Origin: Verrucomicrobiota bacterium
GTDB taxonomy: Bacteria; Verrucomicrobiota; Verrucomicrobiia; Verrucomicrobiales; DEV007
Direction of reading: 5' to 3'
Length of the DNA: 64,000 bases
Assembly: GCA_963205275.1 (NCBI GenBank)
Contig: CAUJIH010000015.1
Span: 55,339 to 119,338, forward strand
A program made the translations under genes and the position numbers. Each line of letters opens with the position of its first letter. Position 1 is the first letter of the stretch. A model generated the notes under the pieces. It was not told the origin of the DNA and did not search any database. It worked only from the letters and a program-made list of their open reading frames with translations. Of this stretch, positions 45,653 to 53,796 are shown one piece after another.

Positions 45653-46942
45653 TCAAGAAATGAGAAGAACTGGCGTCTCGAGGAAGCGCTTCAGCTCAGA
45701 GAGAAATTGGGCACCGACAGCGCCATCGACGACGCGATGATCGCCACTGAGTCCGATGTTCATGCGTTGGCCGGGGACGATCTGTCCCTGATCATTGACC
45801 ACAGGCTGCTTCAGAATGGTGCCTACCGAGAGAATCGCCGCCTGCGGGGGATTGATGATCGCATCGAAATGGGAAATCCCGTAGGCTCCGAGATTAGAGA
45901 TGGTGATGGTGCCACCGGTCATCTCGTTCGGAGTCAGTTTCTTTTCACGAGCTTTCCCTGCGAGTGCTTTCAACTCCTCGGAGAGTTCTCGAATCGACTT
46001 CGACTGGGCCGAGCGAATGACGGGAGTGACAAGGCCAGCTTCGATCGCGACGGCGACAGCTAGATGAACTTCACCATATTGCAGGATGGAGTCTCCCTGG
46101 AAAGACGCATTGACACCGGGTACGGACCCGATGGCCAGGACCAAGCCGCGCATGACGAAATCGTTGACCGTATATTTCGGCCCGCCGCTCCCGACGCTGG
46201 CGGCGTTCACTTGCTCGCGCAGAGCCATCAGAGGCTCGGTATCGACCTCAATGTGCAGGTAAAAGTGGGGAATGGTGGTTTTGCTTTCAAGCAGTCGCTG
46301 AGCGATCACGCGACGAATGTTGGAAAGTGGAATGGTCTGATTCGCCTTCGCCTGGGCGCGGGGGAGTAAACCGAGCGATCCGCCTCCCCCAGCTGGAGCG
46401 GCGGCAGCAGTATCGACATCATTCTTGACGATTCGACCGCCGGGTCCGGTCCCGATGACTTGGCCGAGGTCGATTCCGTGTTCACGGGCAAGCTTACGAG
46501 CGAGAGGAGATGCCTTGATCCGTGTGGTCTCGGTGGAGACAGTCGCGGCAGCGGCGACGACAGGAGCGGTCACTGCGGCGACGGAAACCGGCGTAGGAAT
46601 TGCTGCGGTCGAGGATGTCGCTTTCGTCGGCGCGACACCTTGATTCTCCGCCGGTGCAGTCGCCACAGCGGGTGGCTGATCGACGTTGGCCGGTGGCTCT
46701 TCTCCCTCCGCCAAGATCAGGGCCAGATGAGCGCCCAAGGGAACCGATTCTCCTTCTTTCACATAAATTTTGTGAAGGATTCCTTCGTCAAAAGACTGCA
46801 TCGCCATCGTAGCCTTGTCGGTCTCAACTTCGGCGACATCTTCGTCGATAGAGACTGTATCTCCTTCTTTCTTGAGCCACTTGGCGAGAACGCCTTCGGT
46901 CATCGTGTCGCTCAACTTGGGCATTTTCAGATAGGAAGCCAT
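45653..46942 (-). CDS. pdhC: Pyruvate dehydrogenase E2 (dihydrolipoamide acetyltransferase)
   Basis: About 429 residues from the ATG at 46942 (MASYLKMPKLSDTMTEG). A longer frame to 47020 adds residues without similarity to E2. There is one N-terminal lipoyl domain with the lipoyl Lys43 in EVETDKATM, an Ala/Pro/Val-rich flexible linker, an E1/E3-binding domain (ASPLARKLAREHGIDLG, IGTGPGGRIVKNDV) and the C-terminal acyltransferase with GDHRVVDGAVGAQF, whose His is catalytic. A single lipoyl domain and the short linker match alpha-proteobacterial/mitochondrial-style PDH E2. It lies between the E1 beta and E3 genes. Confidence 0.96.
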   Translation of the reverse strand: MASYLKMPKLSDTMTEGVLAKWLKKEGDTVSIDEDVAEVETDKATMAMQSFDEGILHKIYVKEGESVPLGAHLALILAEGEEPPANVDQPPAVATAPAENQGVAPTKATSSTAAIPTPVSVAAVTAPVVAAAATVSTETTRIKASPLARKLAREHGIDLGQVIGTGPGGRIVKNDVDTAAAAPAGGGGSLGLLPRAQAKANQTIPLSNIRRVIAQRLLESKTTIPHFYLHIEVDTEPLMALREQVNAASVGSGGPKYTVNDFVMRGLVLAIGSVPGVNASFQGDSILQYGEVHLAVAVAIEAGLVTPVIRSAQSKSIRELSEELKALAGKAREKKLTPNEMTGGTITISNLGAYGISHFDAIINPPQAAILSVGTILKQPVVNDQGQIVPGQRMNIGLSGDHRVVDGAVGAQFLSELKRFLETPVLLIS

Positions 46943-47031
46943 GAGGGAGGGGAAAGTTAGATAAAAGCGGAATCTGTGTTGAATCAGGGAGAAAGAATCA
47001 ATTTGCCGCCCAAGCGACAAATCAGAGAATA

Positions 47032-48027
47032 TCAGAAGAGGGTGAGAGCGCGGGCCACGACCTCCTCGGGCACGGGCAACTGCATCTTTTCGAGCGGTGG
47101 ACTGTAGATCGCGGGGGCGTCGGCGCTAGCGATTCTCAGAACCGGGGCGTCGAGATCATCGAAGGCCTGCTCCATGATCATGGAAGAAATCTGTGCGCCG
47201 ATACCGCAGAAGGGCTTGTTTTCCTCAACATAGATCGCTCGGTGCGTCTTGCGAACTGATGCCATGATCGTCTCTTCATCCAGAGGGCGAATACTGCGCA
47301 GATCGACAACCTCAGCAGAGATCTGATGTTGTGATTCGAGAATCTCAGCAGCGGCTAGGCAGGTGAGAACCGCACGACCGTGAGCGATCAAGGAAATATC
47401 GGTCCCTTCGCGTTTCACATCGGCTTTTCCCAGAGGAATCAAGAGTTCGCCGCCCTCGAGTTCTTCATTGGCCGGGACGAGTCCTTTCGTGCCATAGAGA
47501 ACGGTGCTCTCCATGAAGTAAACCGGATCATTATCTCGGATAGCGGATTTGAGCAGGCCTTTCGCATCGATAGGATGGGAGGGCGACACGACCTTCAGCC
47601 CCGGCATGTTGGCGAAAATATTCTCTGGCGTGTGCGAGTGCGTCGCACCGACGTTCGTGCCTCCGTTCGCCGGGCCACGCACGACGATAGGGCAGTGAAT
47701 CAATCCGCCGGACATGTAACGAACGGCAGCGGCATTGTTCATCATCTGGTCAAAGGCGACGTATGCGAAGCTGTAAAACATCAGCTCCATCACCGGACGC
47801 ACCCCCAGCATGGAGGCACCGATCCCAATGCCGATGAACCCGGCTTCGGAGATCGGAGCATCGATCAAGCGCTTACTCCCCCACTTTTTCCAGAGTCCCT
47901 CGGTGACTTTGTAGGCTCCGTTATATTCCGCCACTTCCTCGCCGATGATCACGACATTCTCGTCGTGAGCTAGTTCTTCATCGAGCGCTTCTTTCAGAGC
48001 TTCGCGATACGTAATTTCTCGGGGCAT
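47032..48027 (-). CDS. pdhB: Pyruvate dehydrogenase E1 component, beta subunit
   Basis: 331 residues. It starts REITYREALKEALDEELAHD, with VIIGEEVAEYNGAYKVTEGL near 30 and DAPISEAGFIGIGIG near 58, which are standard for E1 beta. The C-terminal transketolase domain contains EVVDLRSIRPLDEETI near 232 and YVEENKPFCGIGAQI. It pairs with E1 alpha (start of this gene 50 nt downstream of the alpha stop) to form the heterotetrameric thiamine-diphosphate enzyme that decarboxylates pyruvate and acetylates the E2 lipoyl group. No internal anomaly is seen. Confidence 0.97.
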   Translation of the reverse strand: MPREITYREALKEALDEELAHDENVVIIGEEVAEYNGAYKVTEGLWKKWGSKRLIDAPISEAGFIGIGIGASMLGVRPVMELMFYSFAYVAFDQMMNNAAAVRYMSGGLIHCPIVVRGPANGGTNVGATHSHTPENIFANMPGLKVVSPSHPIDAKGLLKSAIRDNDPVYFMESTVLYGTKGLVPANEELEGGELLIPLGKADVKREGTDISLIAHGRAVLTCLAAAEILESQHQISAEVVDLRSIRPLDEETIMASVRKTHRAIYVEENKPFCGIGAQISSMIMEQAFDDLDAPVLRIASADAPAIYSPPLEKMQLPVPEEVVARALTLF

Positions 48028-48077
48028 GATTGAAATAAGAAAGATTAAATGAATCGATTGATCGAGTGGGGCAACGC

Positions 48078-49148
48078 CTAACCGTGGAAAAAATGGCGTC
48101 CTGTTGTCCCGGAAGCAGTGCGATTGTCCACTTCCCAGTACACATCATCGAAGATCTCTGACTCGTCCGGAAAGGGACTCTTCCGAGCGAACTCAGCAGA
48201 AGCATCCGCCTCAGCCGCTGCTTCTCGCTGGATCACTTTATAATTCTCTTCCGTGAGAACTCCTTCACCGATGAGTGTCGCTTTCCAGTTTTCGATAGGA
48301 TCATGTTCCGTCATGTAGCGCTGAATTTCTTCCTTCGACCGATATTTTTCCGCATTGGCATCCGCTACTGAGTGCCCCTTGTATCGATAGGTGAGGATTT
48401 CCAGCACCGAAGGCTTCGATTCTTTGTGCGCTCGGTCGATGGCAGTCTGAACTTTCGCCCGGATCTCATAGAGCGAAACTCCGTCGAATTTATCCCAAGC
48501 GATCTCGTAAGCATCAGCTCGGGCGGCCAGACCACCCTCCGGATGAGCGGAGGATCGCACCTGCGAGGTGCCCATGGAATAGCCGTTGTTCTCGATGATA
48601 TAGACCACAGGAAGTTCCCAAAGGGAAGCGAGGTTCAGGGCCTCATGATACGATCCCTGATTGATCGCTCCGTCGCCGAGATAGCAGAGGCAGCATCCGG
48701 TGAGGTTGCGATATTTCAGGGCAAATGCGATTCCTGCACCTAGTGGTGTCTGCCCGGCGACGATCCCGTGCCCACCCCAGTAATTCTTATCCGGCGCGAA
48801 GTAGTGCATAGAGCCGCCCTTGCCTTTGGAGCAACCGGTTTTCTTCCCGTAGAGTTCGGCCATGCACTCGTTCATCCCCATGCCGACCGCCAATGCGTGC
48901 CCGTGATCGCGATAGGCAGTGATGACGTGATCATTTTCTCCGAGTAATGAAATGCCTCCGACAGCCACGGACTCCTGACCGATGTATAGGTGAAGGAATC
49001 CTCCGATGTTATTTTCATTGTACGCCTTCAGCGCTGCCTGTTCGAAACGGCGGATGCGAACCATCGTGCGAAGGAGCTCGATTTTTTCGTCCGAGCTGAG
49101 CGACGCATTGATCGGGGCGTCTGAGTAGGGAACGGATTTCTTGGCCAT
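48078..49148 (-). CDS. pdhA: Pyruvate dehydrogenase E1 component, alpha subunit
   Basis: 356 residues. The thiamine-diphosphate motif runs from GDGAINQG near residue 165 to YIIENNGYSMGT, the GDG...NN signature. MVRIRRFEQAALKAY near residue 30 and the phosphorylation-loop-like YRYKGHSVADANAEKYRSKE near 265 are typical of E1 alpha. It is the first gene of the pdhA-pdhB-pdhC-lpdA operon. The 140-bp gap to the divergent mnmG (49149-49288) must contain both promoters, but I see no clear boxes. Confidence 0.97.
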   Translation of the reverse strand: MAKKSVPYSDAPINASLSSDEKIELLRTMVRIRRFEQAALKAYNENNIGGFLHLYIGQESVAVGGISLLGENDHVITAYRDHGHALAVGMGMNECMAELYGKKTGCSKGKGGSMHYFAPDKNYWGGHGIVAGQTPLGAGIAFALKYRNLTGCCLCYLGDGAINQGSYHEALNLASLWELPVVYIIENNGYSMGTSQVRSSAHPEGGLAARADAYEIAWDKFDGVSLYEIRAKVQTAIDRAHKESKPSVLEILTYRYKGHSVADANAEKYRSKEEIQRYMTEHDPIENWKATLIGEGVLTEENYKVIQREAAAEADASAEFARKSPFPDESEIFDDVYWEVDNRTASGTTGRHFFHG

Positions 49149-49288
49149 CGAAAAAGAAAATTTCTCTCCCCATTTGGAAGGGGCAGCACAGTAGCTTAAA
49201 GTAGTGAGAAAGGAAACCCGGAAAGGCTGAATTTTTCTTCTGCTTCCTTATTTTGCGATGCGCCTCATCAAAGGCGATTTAGATAGGT

Positions 49289-51160
49289 ATGATATTTCGA
49301 TATCCAAAAAATTATGACGTATTGGTCGTCGGCGGAGGTCACGCGGGCATCGAAGCCGCGATGGCCGCTGCACGCATTGGCGCTTCGGTCGGTTTACTCA
49401 GTCAGAACCTCGACACGCTGGGGCAGATGTCCTGCAATCCCGCGATCGGCGGTCTAGGGAAAGGACACATGGTGCGTGAAATCGATGCTCTGGGCGGTGC
49501 GATGGGCGAGAACGCAGACGCAACCGGCATTCAGTTCCGCGTACTGAATGCACGGAAGGGACCCAGCGTCCGTGCGCCACGGGTGCAGTGTGACAAGAAA
49601 GCCTATCAATTTCGAATGAAATGGGTGCTCGAAAATCAGCCGAATCTCGATCTTCACCAAGGAAGCGTGGTCGGATTGGAAATCGAGAATGACGAAGTCA
49701 GAGGGGTCACCACTGCGCTCGGATTGCAGTATTCCGCTCATTCCGTCGTGATCACTACCGGGACCTTCATGCGAGGACTGCTGCATGTCGGTTTGCAGAA
49801 TCAGCCCGGTGGTCGGATGGGCGATGCCACCTCCGCATTCAGCGAGGAACTGAAGCGAATCGGCTTCGAGGTTCATCGATTTAAAACCGGAACGCCCTGT
49901 CGTCTCAACGGACGATCCATCGATTATTCTCAGTGCGAGCGTCAGGACGGTGATACTCCCCCACCCCGATTCTCCTTTCGTGGACAACTTGGCATTGGAT
50001 TGATCGATCCAGATGACGGTCCTTTCACGCTCAATCGCTGGAACAATCCATTGTTCCACGTGGAACAAAGTCCCTGTTGGATTACCTACACGAACTCGAA
50101 GACGCACGAGTTCATCCTAGGCAACCTTGACCGTTCGCCTCTATACTCGGGTAAGATCGAGGGTACGGGGACGCGTTACTGCCCTTCAATTGAGGACAAA
50201 GTAGTCCGCTTCGCGAGCAAGGATCGTCATCAAATTTTTCTTGAACCTGAAGGAAGACAGACCTTGGAATATTACGCGAACGGAGTTTCCACCTCTCTCC
50301 CCTTCGACGTGCAATACCGCATGGTCCGCTCGATTCCAGGCTTGGAGAATGCGGAAATCATCCGTCCCGGCTATGCAGTGGAATACGATTACTGCTCGCC
50401 CACGCAACTTCACCCGACGCTGGAGACGAAGAGGATTTCGGGACTCTATTTTGCCGGGCAGATCAATGGAACCTCCGGCTACGAGGAAGCTGCAGCCCAA
50501 GGGCTGATCGCGGGAGCCAATGCCGCGCTCAAAGTGAATCGGAATCCGGAGATGATCCTAGGGCGCGAAAAATCCTATATCGGTGTAATGATCGATGATC
50601 TAGTGACGAAGGGAGTCGAAGAACCCTACCGCATGTTCACGAGCCGGGCAGAATACCGCCTGCTCCTGAGTCACGATACGGCCGATATCCGACTCTGCGA
50701 CATCGGCAGGAAAGCCGGACTGATCACGGAAGAGTTCACTGCGGCAATCCGTCAGAAGAAGGAGAAAATGGAAGCTCTGCATCACAGACTCGAAACCACA
50801 CACAATAGTGTCGGTTCATGGAAGAAGTGGCTTCGACGCCCCGAAGTCGGGTGGCGAGAACTACCTGAAGAAGTCCGTGGGCAGGAAGCAGAGGACCTCT
50901 GGGACTTGGTTGAGATTGAAGTCAAATACGAAGGATATATCCGACGCCAAGTCGAGTCTGTGGAGAAGATGCGCAGAGTCGAGGATAAACTCTTGCCTGA
51001 CGAGATCGACTTCCATCAGATTCCGGGCTTGAAAACTGAGGCGAGAGTTCGCCTAGAAAAGATCCGGCCACGCACCTTAGGGCAGGCAAGTCGAGTGAGC
51101 GGGGTAACCCCTGCCGATATCTCTTTATTGGCGATCTGGCTGGAAAAGGTCTACCGTTGA
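49289..51160 (+). CDS. mnmG: tRNA uridine-5-carboxymethylaminomethyl modification enzyme
   Basis: 623 residues, the usual MnmG/GidA length. FAD motif [19 protein letters not shown] at the N-terminus; [19 protein letters not shown] near 47 and [11 protein letters not shown] near 157 are family signatures; [18 protein letters not shown] near 390 and the C-terminal MnmE-binding helical domain are present. With MnmE it modifies the wobble uridine of several tRNAs. The gene is classically close to oriC. A perfect parS-type palindrome at 50052-50067 lies within the reading frame, where it encodes LFHVEQ. It starts a tight run of four genes with the next at 51165. Confidence 0.97.
   Translation: MIFRYPKNYDVLVVGGGHAGIEAAMAAARIGASVGLLSQNLDTLGQMSCNPAIGGLGKGHMVREIDALGGAMGENADATGIQFRVLNARKGPSVRAPRVQCDKKAYQFRMKWVLENQPNLDLHQGSVVGLEIENDEVRGVTTALGLQYSAHSVVITTGTFMRGLLHVGLQNQPGGRMGDATSAFSEELKRIGFEVHRFKTGTPCRLNGRSIDYSQCERQDGDTPPPRFSFRGQLGIGLIDPDDGPFTLNRWNNPLFHVEQSPCWITYTNSKTHEFILGNLDRSPLYSGKIEGTGTRYCPSIEDKVVRFASKDRHQIFLEPEGRQTLEYYANGVSTSLPFDVQYRMVRSIPGLENAEIIRPGYAVEYDYCSPTQLHPTLETKRISGLYFAGQINGTSGYEEAAAQGLIAGANAALKVNRNPEMILGREKSYIGVMIDDLVTKGVEEPYRMFTSRAEYRLLLSHDTADIRLCDIGRKAGLITEEFTAAIRQKKEKMEALHHRLETTHNSVGSWKKWLRRPEVGWRELPEEVRGQEAEDLWDLVEIEVKYEGYIRRQVESVEKMRRVEDKLLPDEIDFHQIPGLKTEARVRLEKIRPRTLGQASRVSGVTPADISLLAIWLEKVYR
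50052..50067. promoter_or_regulatory. parS: parS-type centromere site inside mnmG
   Basis: TGTTCCACGTGGAACA is a perfect 16-bp palindrome, extended to 18 bp by flanking T/A, and is identical to the parS form known from pseudomonads (consensus TGTTNCACGTGNAACA). ParB should bind and spread from it. It is read in frame as part of MnmG, and similar sites often lie inside genes near the origin. Confidence 0.85.
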
Positions 51161-51164
51161 GTGT

Positions 51165-51977
51165 ATGCGGTTCTTACCTCTGCAACTCCTCTTCATGATC
51201 GTCGGCTTCTCCCTAGGAATAGCTGAGGACCGTATTTACTTTCCAAGGGATACCGAATTTCTTCCGGAGTATTGGAGAGAAGAGCCAATCTCCACGGCTA
51301 TTGTTCCCGTGCCTGACGCCAGCAAGGAAGTCGTGACGCAAATTTTAACGAGAGCGTTCTCCAAATATCCGCCGGAGATTCTACAACAGAATCTGTCCAA
51401 AGTCGCCGTGGTCGAATCACTGAAATTCTACGGAGTTGCCTATGGGGGCACCTATGTGATCGCATCCCAGCAGATCATTCTAGTGTATCGTCCGACTTTT
51501 ACGACTCAGGGTTTCGAGCAGCGTTTTCATCACGAATTCTCCTCCATCCTCCTTCAGAAGAATAAGCCAGAGTTCGACGTCCGGCACTGGTCTGCAGCGA
51601 ATTCACCCGGCACAGCCTATCGAGTTGATGGAATTATCGAGGAGCCTGCCCAGCAACAAGCCGAATCAACCAAGGTTCTCGCCGAGGCTCAAAAGAAAAC
51701 TGGTGGCTCTGGAGCCGAACTGCTGAATCTCGATCCCGATCTGATGAAGCTCGGATATCTAACGCCATACAATCAGGTCTCAGTGGAACAGGACGTCAAT
51801 GAAGTGGCGGCTCATCTATTCACCAACCCGGAAATTTGGGACTTCTGTCGGCGCTATCCTCGCATCGATCAGAAAGTCCATGTACTGATCGACTTTTACC
51901 AAAAGATCGATCCAGAGATGGATCGAATCTTCTTCCGTAAACTCACCCTGAATCCCACCGCCTCTCCCGAGCCATGA
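51165..51977 (+). CDS. Secreted protein of unknown function, metallopeptidase-like
   Basis: 270 residues starting 4 nt after mnmG and overlapping nadC by ATGA. The N-terminal segment LQLLFMIVGFSLGIAE is a signal-peptide-like helix. FHHEFSSILL near residues 122-131 and EQDVNEVAAHLFTNPEIW near 205-222 resemble the two metal-binding regions of zinc peptidases that lack the usual HExxH, with Ser in the place of the last His. The pattern also fits known putative zinc-binding lipoprotein/peptidase families, but I cannot name one. The link to mnmG and nadC appears to be operon packing rather than function. Confidence 0.65.
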   Translation: MRFLPLQLLFMIVGFSLGIAEDRIYFPRDTEFLPEYWREEPISTAIVPVPDASKEVVTQILTRAFSKYPPEILQQNLSKVAVVESLKFYGVAYGGTYVIASQQIILVYRPTFTTQGFEQRFHHEFSSILLQKNKPEFDVRHWSAANSPGTAYRVDGIIEEPAQQQAESTKVLAEAQKKTGGSGAELLNLDPDLMKLGYLTPYNQVSVEQDVNEVAAHLFTNPEIWDFCRRYPRIDQKVHVLIDFYQKIDPEMDRIFFRKLTLNPTASPEP

Positions 51978-52858
51978 ACCGACTTTCTCGCATCCTAGTA
52001 GAACTCGCGCTCGAAGAGGATCTTCGTGATCGCGGCGATCTGACGAGCCGATTTTTCATCGATCCTACTCATCATTCGAAAGGTCTGATCGTCGCTCGCG
52101 AGACCTGCGTGCTCTCGGGTCTTGTCGTCGCTCGCCATGTCTGCGAGGCGGTCGGGGGCTCGAATCTCGCCCTCCGTGCGATCCGAAGTGATGGTGACGA
52201 GATACAGGCTGGCGCTGTCATTGGGGAAATCTCCGGGCCGACTCAACTTGTCCTCCAAGCAGAGCGCACTCTGCTCAATTTTATGCAACGCCTCACCGGT
52301 GTCGCGACGGTAACTCGAAGCTACGTTCAGATGATTTCCCACACGAAGGCAAAACTGCTCGACACTCGGAAGACGACGCCAGGCTGGAGAGAACTTGAAA
52401 AAGCTGCAGTGGCCCATGGAGGTGGAGTTAACCATCGTCAGGGACTCTATGACGGCGTCATTGTAAAAGACAATCATCTCGTGGCGAATTCCGATCCAAA
52501 ACTCTTGGCGAGGCACATTGCTGAACTCAGTAAATTCGCTCCTGATGCTGTGATCGAGTTTGAGGCAGATCGACTCGATCAGGTGACAACTTTTCTCACG
52601 ATCCCCGGAATCGACAGAATTCTGCTCGACAATATGGAACCTGAAAAGCTTCGCGACGCCGTGGCTCTACGAGATCGTTTGAATCCAAAAATTCTCCTTG
52701 AGGCCAGTGGGGGAATCACGAGAGACACCATTATCGAAATCGCTGAGAGCGGGATCGACTACATATCAGTCGGTGCGCTGACACACTCCGTTCGATCCAT
52801 CGACATCGGACTCGATCTCGAAGATCAGCCCATTGCCAAACTCCACTCTCGCGCATGA
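51974..52858 (+). CDS. nadC: Nicotinate-nucleotide diphosphorylase (carboxylating)
   Basis: 294 residues, normal for NadC. It has LDTRKTTPGWRELEKAAVAH near 118, GGGVNHRQGLYDGVIVKDNH near 140 (quinolinate- and PRPP-binding Arg, His, Lys), EFEADRLDQV near 194 and LLEASGGITRDTIIEIAESG near 238. It converts quinolinate and PRPP to nicotinate mononucleotide in NAD synthesis. Its start overlaps the preceding gene by 4 nt and its end overlaps birA by 4 nt, so translation of the set is coupled. Confidence 0.96.
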   Translation: MNRLSRILVELALEEDLRDRGDLTSRFFIDPTHHSKGLIVARETCVLSGLVVARHVCEAVGGSNLALRAIRSDGDEIQAGAVIGEISGPTQLVLQAERTLLNFMQRLTGVATVTRSYVQMISHTKAKLLDTRKTTPGWRELEKAAVAHGGGVNHRQGLYDGVIVKDNHLVANSDPKLLARHIAELSKFAPDAVIEFEADRLDQVTTFLTIPGIDRILLDNMEPEKLRDAVALRDRLNPKILLEASGGITRDTIIEIAESGIDYISVGALTHSVRSIDIGLDLEDQPIAKLHSRA

Positions 52859-53661
52859 CCAGCGACACGATTTATCGCGAAATCGTTCGTGGCTGGTCGG
52901 AGGAAGAAATGGAATTGTTCCACGTGGAACAATTCCATTTTTCTCCGGAAACGGGTTCGACAAACGACGATCTTCTCCAGCGAGCCCGAACGGGAACGCT
53001 CGCACGGGGCACTGTTCACTGTTCCGATTTCCAAACGCGAGGCCGAGGGCGCAGAGGAGACCGCTGGGAGACCGCAAGCGGAAGAAACTTACTCTTCTCC
53101 TTAGCGCTGCCTCTGGACGGAGACCGCAGACGATGGCCTCGTCTTCCCCATCTCACGGCCTGGATTGTCGGCTCGACTATCGAATCGGTTTTACCTCCGG
53201 GAGAGCGACTTCAAACAAAGTGGCCGAACGACTTGCTCTATCAGGGGAAAAAACTAGCAGGGATTCTCGTCGAAACGATCCTCACGCCACAGCCCTTTGC
53301 CGTCGTAGGAATCGGACTGAACGTGAATCAACGTCCGGATGAGTTCCCAGAATCTCTCCAGTCCCTCGCGACTTCACTCTACGCAATTCTAGGCTGCGAA
53401 TCGAGTCGCTGGTTTCTTCTCGGTCAAATTCTTCGAGGATTTCTTCATCACTATCCCGAGAAACTCGAATCCTTCGCCCCCGTTCTCGACTGGATACGCC
53501 CACGAGATTTTCTCGCAGGGAAATCACTTTCCATTCGTAGCGGACGAAGCTGGCTCGACGGAGTCGGTGATGGAGTTGCCGAAAACGGAGCACTTCGACT
53601 CGATACCCTCACCGAAGGAATCGTGGAAATCGTCAGTGCCGAAGAGATTCGGAGGCGGTAA
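52855..53661 (+). CDS. birA: Biotin--[acetyl-CoA-carboxylase] ligase
   Basis: 268 residues, without an N-terminal DNA-binding domain, so a ligase only (class I BirA). Motifs: STNDDLLQRA near 36, GRGRRGDRWETASGRNLLFS near 62 (biotinyl-AMP loop), KWPNDLLYQGKKLAGILVE near 122 and GIGLNVNQRP near 152. It attaches biotin to the carboxyl-carrier protein of acetyl-CoA carboxylase. The first 18 residues are extra and the parS palindrome falls at codons 18-29, in the poorly conserved head of the protein. The start at 52855 overlaps nadC (ATGA); an ATG at 52909 within the palindrome is a possible alternative. Confidence 0.93.
   Translation: MTSDTIYREIVRGWSEEEMELFHVEQFHFSPETGSTNDDLLQRARTGTLARGTVHCSDFQTRGRGRRGDRWETASGRNLLFSLALPLDGDRRRWPRLPHLTAWIVGSTIESVLPPGERLQTKWPNDLLYQGKKLAGILVETILTPQPFAVVGIGLNVNQRPDEFPESLQSLATSLYAILGCESSRWFLLGQILRGFLHHYPEKLESFAPVLDWIRPRDFLAGKSLSIRSGRSWLDGVGDGVAENGALRLDTLTEGIVEIVSAEEIRRR
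52907..52940. promoter_or_regulatory. parS: parS-type site in birA within a 34-bp perfect palindrome
   Basis: The 16-bp core TGTTCCACGTGGAACA (52916-52931) is the same as in mnmG, 2.86 kb away. Here the symmetry extends perfectly to 34 bp (52907-52940, outer arms AAATGGAAT / ATTCCATTT). The core marks a ParB site; the longer arms are unusual and may allow cruciform formation or a second binding protein. Confidence 0.85.
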
Positions 53662-53796
53662 CTCGGCCTATTCCTCATGCTGCCCTCAATCGACCCTCTC
53701 CCCTATCAGACCATACCCTGTCGGGTAAGAGAAACAGACCTGTTGCCGCCATAGAATCTCCTCGCAACTTCTGACGACATCCCGCACATTATTCGG

